Positions 5,417-7,520 of a stretch of DNA of 7,520 nt are shown one piece after another. The notes beneath the pieces are model-generated. The model worked only from the letters and a program-made list of their open reading frames with translations, was not told the origin of the DNA and ran no database searches. Within the stretch, counting starts at the first letter, position 1, and each line of letters starts with the position of its first letter. Source of the DNA: an archaeon (GTDB lineage Archaea; Methanobacteriota; Methanobacteria; Methanobacteriales; Methanobacteriaceae); contig JAKSUE010000065.1 in NCBI GenBank assembly GCA_024409165.1, forward strand, positions 1-7,520, read 5' to 3'. The position numbers and the translations under genes are program-made.

Positions 5417-5756
5417 ACGCCATAATTACTAAAATAAACTCCCAATCAGACCTCTTATGTTCACCCTTTTCATTATCACCTAATTTAATATAGGCTTCTA
5501 AATGAAACTCTTTATTTTTAAGAATATTAAAAATTATAGAACTTAAACCTTTAGGTACATAACCCATAAGTTCCCCACTCAATAAAACTTTAATAGCAAA
5601 TTTATCATAAGGATTAGTAGGTTCTGGTTCTAATCTAACAAAAGTCCAGTTCTCAACTGTTTTATAAGCAATTTTATTAAAATAATAGTAATATGCCCCT
5701 GCAACTCTTGTTTCAATTGAAAAAACAGGCTTTTCTGAATCTGAATCATAAACCAT
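5406..5756 (-). CDS. Stand-alone HIRAN-domain protein
   Basis: A 116-residue protein made almost wholly of a HIRAN domain, a small beta-rich module known from HLTF/Rad5-type helicases, where it binds single-stranded 3' DNA ends, and from stand-alone prokaryotic proteins. The family pattern is clear: TRVAGAYYYY (16-25) as first strand, RLEPEPTNPYDKFAIKV (41-57) matching 'R-E-P-x-N-P-Y-D-x-x-A-I-x-V', and GELMGYVPKGLSSII (61-75) matching 'I-G-Y-L-P'. No helicase or nuclease domain is attached. The start at 5754-5756 has AAGGTG (5763-5768), which overlaps the stop codon of the preceding marker-8 gene; the gap is only 10 bp, so the two are co-transcribed and perhaps coupled. Its role is unknown; DNA-end or damaged-DNA binding is inferred from the family. 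The link to a methanogenesis marker gene is unexplained. Confidence 0.85.
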   Translation of the reverse strand: MVYDSDSEKPVFSIETRVAGAYYYYFNKIAYKTVENWTFVRLEPEPTNPYDKFAIKVLLSGELMGYVPKGLSSIIFNILKNKEFHLEAYIKLGDNEKGEHKRSDWEFILVIMAYKY

Positions 5757-5766
5757 AAATCACACC

Positions 5767-6627
5767 TTAAATTAAAGGATAAGGTAATTTAGGATTGTCT
5801 TTTTTAGGTTTTGGACCACCAATTGCATCTAATCTTAATTTTAAGAATTTTTCTCCGATATCTGTAGCTGCAAAGATAGGAATAGATTGACCTACAGAAA
5901 ATGATTTTCTTTCATTTGCAATATCTCTAAGATGTTTAGATGCACAAGAAGTTACTACATCACAATAATCAAAGATAATTTCTGATTCTTCTCTTGATAA
6001 ACCAGTTGTATGAACTGCAAATAAATAGAATTCAACTAAATCATTGGATTTTTCATTATTAGATTCATTAAGCTCTTTTTCAAGTTTTCTAAGTTCAATT
6101 GCATCATTTGGATTAGCTAAAGTAATAGCTATTTTATTAAAACCATTTTTAAGAGCAAGTTTTGCTCCTTCAACTTGATTTATAGATGCATTTTCCCTAT
6201 CCACAACATTATTAGGACCTATTGCTTCAATTACTTCAGGAATTGGAGTAGTACTTACAAGACCTGATACTCTTCCTCCAACACCTTGAGAAAGTTCAGG
6301 ACTATCTACAATTACAGTTCCACAACCTTCACAAACCATAACTGCACAATCAATTATGTTTTCTCTAAGAAGAGTACAGAGGGTTTCAGAGATTCCAAAA
6401 GCTAAAAAGTCTTTCATTTTTAATTGACGATTCTTTTTACACATTCCAAAATCATCAACTCTAAATTGCATATTTTCCTGAATTATATCTTTATTTAATG
6501 TTTTAATATCTCTGTGATCTAAAAATAAAGGACAAAATTCAATTATAGGTTCTCCTACTTCAACTACTTTTCCATCTCTGATTACAACTTTCGCTTTACC
6601 AAGAGCTTCTATAATATGTTCATCCAT
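5767..6627 (-). CDS. Methanogenesis marker protein 8 (DUF2099 family)
   Basis: A 286-residue cytoplasmic protein that I recognise as methanogenesis marker protein 8, a family found in nearly all methanogens and of unproven function. Visible marks are the cysteine pair in MVCEGCGTVIV (97-107, C99-x2-C102), the glycine-rich GVGGRVSGLVSTTPIPEVI (115-133), a Rossmann-like stretch AIGPNNVVDRENASINQVEG (135-154), VHTTGLSREE (205-214), and CDVVTSCASKHLRD (222-235). Other cysteines are C32, C63, C84 and C94. Eight cysteines could bind a metal or Fe-S cluster, but that is inference. The start at 6625-6627 has AAGGAGTG (6633-6640), five bases upstream. A TATA-like element lies near 6695. It is the first gene of an operon with the HIRAN gene. 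Assignment is from memory of the family motifs; the closest alternative is an uncharacterised archaeal conserved protein. Confidence 0.78.
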   Translation of the reverse strand: MDEHIIEALGKAKVVIRDGKVVEVGEPIIEFCPLFLDHRDIKTLNKDIIQENMQFRVDDFGMCKKNRQLKMKDFLAFGISETLCTLLRENIIDCAVMVCEGCGTVIVDSPELSQGVGGRVSGLVSTTPIPEVIEAIGPNNVVDRENASINQVEGAKLALKNGFNKIAITLANPNDAIELRKLEKELNESNNEKSNDLVEFYLFAVHTTGLSREESEIIFDYCDVVTSCASKHLRDIANERKSFSVGQSIPIFAATDIGEKFLKLRLDAIGGPKPKKDNPKLPYPLI

Positions 6628-6694
6628 AAAAACACTCCTTAATCTTAAATTAGAATAAATTAAAATTTAATATTAATTTTATTAGTAATTATTA

Positions 6695-6702
6695 ATTATA
6701 TA
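6695..6702 (-). promoter_or_regulatory. Candidate TATA box of the marker-8/HIRAN operon
   Basis: The minus strand reads TATATAAT, within AGTATATAAT, about 68 bp upstream of the marker-8 ATG. It would give a leader of about 45 nt that includes AAGGAGTG. The surrounding DNA is nearly pure A/T, so other positions are possible. Confidence 0.4.
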
Positions 6703-6778
6703 CTAATTTACAATTCAAATATAATAAATATTAAAGAAAATAAAGAAAAAATAGACTTAAAAAAGTAGTTAATGAATT

Positions 6779-6828
6779 AAAAAAAAGAATTCAATAAAAA
6801 GATAAAACTAGGAAAAACCTAGTTTATC
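6779..6828 (-). terminator. Strong hairpin with U-tract, probable terminator
   Basis: AAACTAGG (6805-6812) and CCTAGTTT (6818-6825) form a perfect 8-bp stem with an AAAAA loop on the plus strand; GAT (6801-6803) and ATC (6826-6828) extend it past a single bulged A. On the minus strand the hairpin is followed by TTTTT and then an eight-T run (6779-6786), so it should end transcripts coming from the AAA ATPase gene or from an RNA in 6830-7100. On the plus strand TTTTTT (6835-6840) follows too, so it could work both ways, but no plus-strand gene lies upstream. Confidence 0.65.
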
Positions 6829-6902
6829 TAATTATTTTTTATGTTTTGTGTTTTAGAGGTTATTTATACTCTAAACAGAGGTTTTAAAATGTTTAAAGTT
6901 AT

Positions 6903-6959
6903 TTTATGAGATAAATATGACATGATTGATATCAATTTATGATATAAATATAATATGAC
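6903..6959. repeat. Diverged direct repeats around a 12-bp palindrome
   Basis: TTTATGAGATAAATATGACA and the four following bases (from 6903) are repeated from 6936 as TTTATGATATAAATATAATA, with three mismatches over the first 22 bases. Between and partly overlapping the copies lies the perfect palindrome ATTGATATCAAT (6925-6936). The period is 33 bp. It may be a protein-binding array or a duplicated relic. Confidence 0.55.
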
Positions 6960-6970
6960 TTTATTATATT

Positions 6971-7038
6971 ATTGGTTGGTATTTAATATAAGTAAGGATT
7001 TTATAGTGTGTGAGTAAAGGGATTAAATACCAACCAAT
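6971..7038. repeat. Perfect 17-bp inverted repeat with 34-nt spacer
   Basis: ATTGGTTGGTATTTAAT (6971-6987) and its exact reverse complement ATTAAATACCAACCAAT (7022-7038) flank a 34-nt spacer (6988-7021) that is G-rich and A/T-rich on the plus strand and C-rich on the minus. Pairing stops abruptly on both sides. Each arm has six G/C positions, so it is not a product of A/T bias. No target-site duplication is obvious. It could be an RNA stem-loop on either strand, a pair of terminal repeats of a 68-bp miniature element, or a protein-binding site. Confidence 0.85.
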
Positions 7039-7078
7039 TAAATCTTAAATAATTAAATATGTGATATAATGGCAATGA

Positions 7079-7106
7079 ATAATTATTTAAGAATGATTAT
7101 TTAAGA
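7079..7106. repeat. Two tandem 14-bp units beyond the AAA ATPase stop
   Basis: AATAATTATTTAAGA (7078-7092) is followed by AATGATTATTTAAGA (7092-7106), one mismatch, 14-bp period. Immediately next, GATAATTAAT (7107-7116) and ATTAAATTATC (7130-7140) pair with one bulged base around a loop that contains the AAA ATPase stop codon (7117-7119). The function is unknown; it may be part of 3'-end processing or termination. Confidence 0.55.
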
Positions 7107-7116
7107 GATAATTAAT

Positions 7117-7520
7117 TTATAAGTATTGTATTAAATTATCTTCTTCATGCTTAGGTTTTACTTTTTCCATTGCTTTATCAAAGTAATCCATAGTGATTTC
7201 TTCAGCATCAAGATTATCTCTTAAAGTTAACATAGCTGCTTCACGGCATACTGCTTCAATATCAGCACCAACGTATCCTTCTGCATTTTTAGCAAGTTTT
7301 TGAAGATCTACGTCTTTTGCAAGAGGCATGTCTTTAGTATGGACTTCAAAGATTTTGAGTCTGGAATCATAGTTAGGTGTGTCAACTTTGATGTGTCTAT
7401 CGAATCTACCAGGTCTCATGAGTCCTGCATCAATAATATCAGGTCGGTTAGTAGCTGCAATGATTGCTACATCTTCTAATTCTTCAAGACCATCCATTTC
7501 AGTTAAAAGTTGATTTACAA
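7117..7520 (-). CDS. Cdc48/VAT-type AAA ATPase, C-terminal part (cut by window edge)
   Basis: The visible 134 codons are the end of a hexameric AAA+ unfoldase of the Cdc48/p97/VAT class, which extracts and unfolds proteins for the proteasome using ATP. The reading frame stays open to the right edge (VNQLLTEMDGLEELED), so the gene continues beyond the window. Visible parts of the second AAA module: sensor-1 segment AIIAATNRPD, the arginine-finger segment MRPGRFDR, the linker HTKDMPLAKDVDLQKLA, and the sensor-2 helix GYVGADIEAVCREAAM. The tail KVKPKHEEDNLIQYL resembles the end of archaeal Cdc48 proteins. Walker A and B motifs and the N domain lie outside the window. The sequence 'NRPDIID' and 'CREAAML' favour Cdc48 over the proteasome-activating nucleotidase, which usually has 'NRLDILD' and 'CTEAGM'. 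The stop (7117-7119) sits in the loop of a small hairpin. Confidence 0.9.
   Translation of the reverse strand, partial: VNQLLTEMDGLEELEDVAIIAATNRPDIIDAGLMRPGRFDRHIKVDTPNYDSRLKIFEVHTKDMPLAKDVDLQKLAKNAEGYVGADIEAVCREAAMLTLRDNLDAEEITMDYFDKAMEKVKPKHEEDNLIQYL

Larger units (their letters stand above)
6628..7116. other. Structure-rich non-coding region
   Basis: This 489-bp stretch between the marker-8 start and the AAA ATPase stop has no convincing protein gene. It holds the marker-8 promoter (left end), the hairpin terminator at 6801-6828, a TTTAGAG/CTCTAAA dyad (6852-6858 and 6869-6875), two diverged direct repeats around a 12-bp palindrome (6903-6959), a perfect 17-bp inverted repeat (6971-7038) and a 14-bp tandem repeat (7079-7106). 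I cannot match it to a known RNA family. A structured 3' UTR, a small RNA or a relic element are all possible. Confidence 0.6.

Noticed and set aside
6841..6909. 22-codon plus-strand frame MFCVLEVIYTLNRGF...
   Set aside because: No ribosome-binding site upstream, too short, and inside the structure-rich non-coding region.
7117..7520. Proteasome-activating nucleotidase (PAN) instead of Cdc48
   Set aside because: The sensor-1 and sensor-2 regions (NRPDIID, CREAAM) and the C-terminal tail fit the second AAA module of Cdc48/VAT better; PAN normally ends in a short HbYX motif, not seen here.

Overview
The window looks like a piece of a methanogenic archaeon of the order Methanobacteriales, most likely Methanobrevibacter or a close relative. 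The reasons are the very AT-rich DNA with A/T-tract spacers, archaeal-type genes (an ATP-dependent DNA ligase start, a Cdc48-type AAA ATPase), a methanogenesis marker protein 8 gene, and Shine-Dalgarno sites of the AGGAGGTGA type used together with TATA-like promoters. The genus call is inference; no rRNA gene is present.

Layout, left to right. The left edge holds the first 27 codons of an ATP-dependent DNA ligase on the minus strand (1-83). Upstream of it lies a full ThiC-family radical SAM enzyme (154-1428, minus), with a tandem repeat in its promoter region. Next is a minus-strand two-gene module: an unrecognised Asn/Lys-rich protein (2082-2591) followed after one base by a small HEPN-domain protein (1697-2080). 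A 462-bp AT-rich spacer (2592-3053) separates this module from the only plus-strand operon: a NifU/IscU-like Fe-S scaffold homologue (3054-3746) and a GGGtGRT-family protein (3758-4756). This pair faces a convergent 55-residue rubredoxin gene (4995-5162, minus, too short for a simple ORF cutoff). Further right is a minus-strand operon of methanogenesis marker protein 8 (5767-6627) and a stand-alone HIRAN protein (5406-5756). The right edge holds the C-terminal part of a Cdc48/VAT-type AAA ATPase (7117-7520, minus).

The genes are mainly core methanogen functions: thiamine or cobamide-ligand precursor synthesis, Fe-S and redox proteins (scaffold homologue, rubredoxin), a methanogenesis marker and protein quality control. 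The HEPN module is the most accessory-like part. The least understood coding parts are the Fe-S scaffold-like/GGGtGRT pair, the HEPN pair and the marker-8/HIRAN operon.

The least explained non-coding part is 6628-7116. It carries a perfect 17-bp inverted repeat around a 34-nt loop, a 12-bp palindrome between diverged direct repeats, a hairpin with a U-tract on either strand, and a 14-bp tandem repeat. It may be a structured 3' UTR, a small RNA gene or a miniature element. Several genes end in A/T-rich hairpins that overlap the stop codon and run into U-tracts, which is probably how transcription ends here. All statements come from reading the sequence; no database search or folding program was run.
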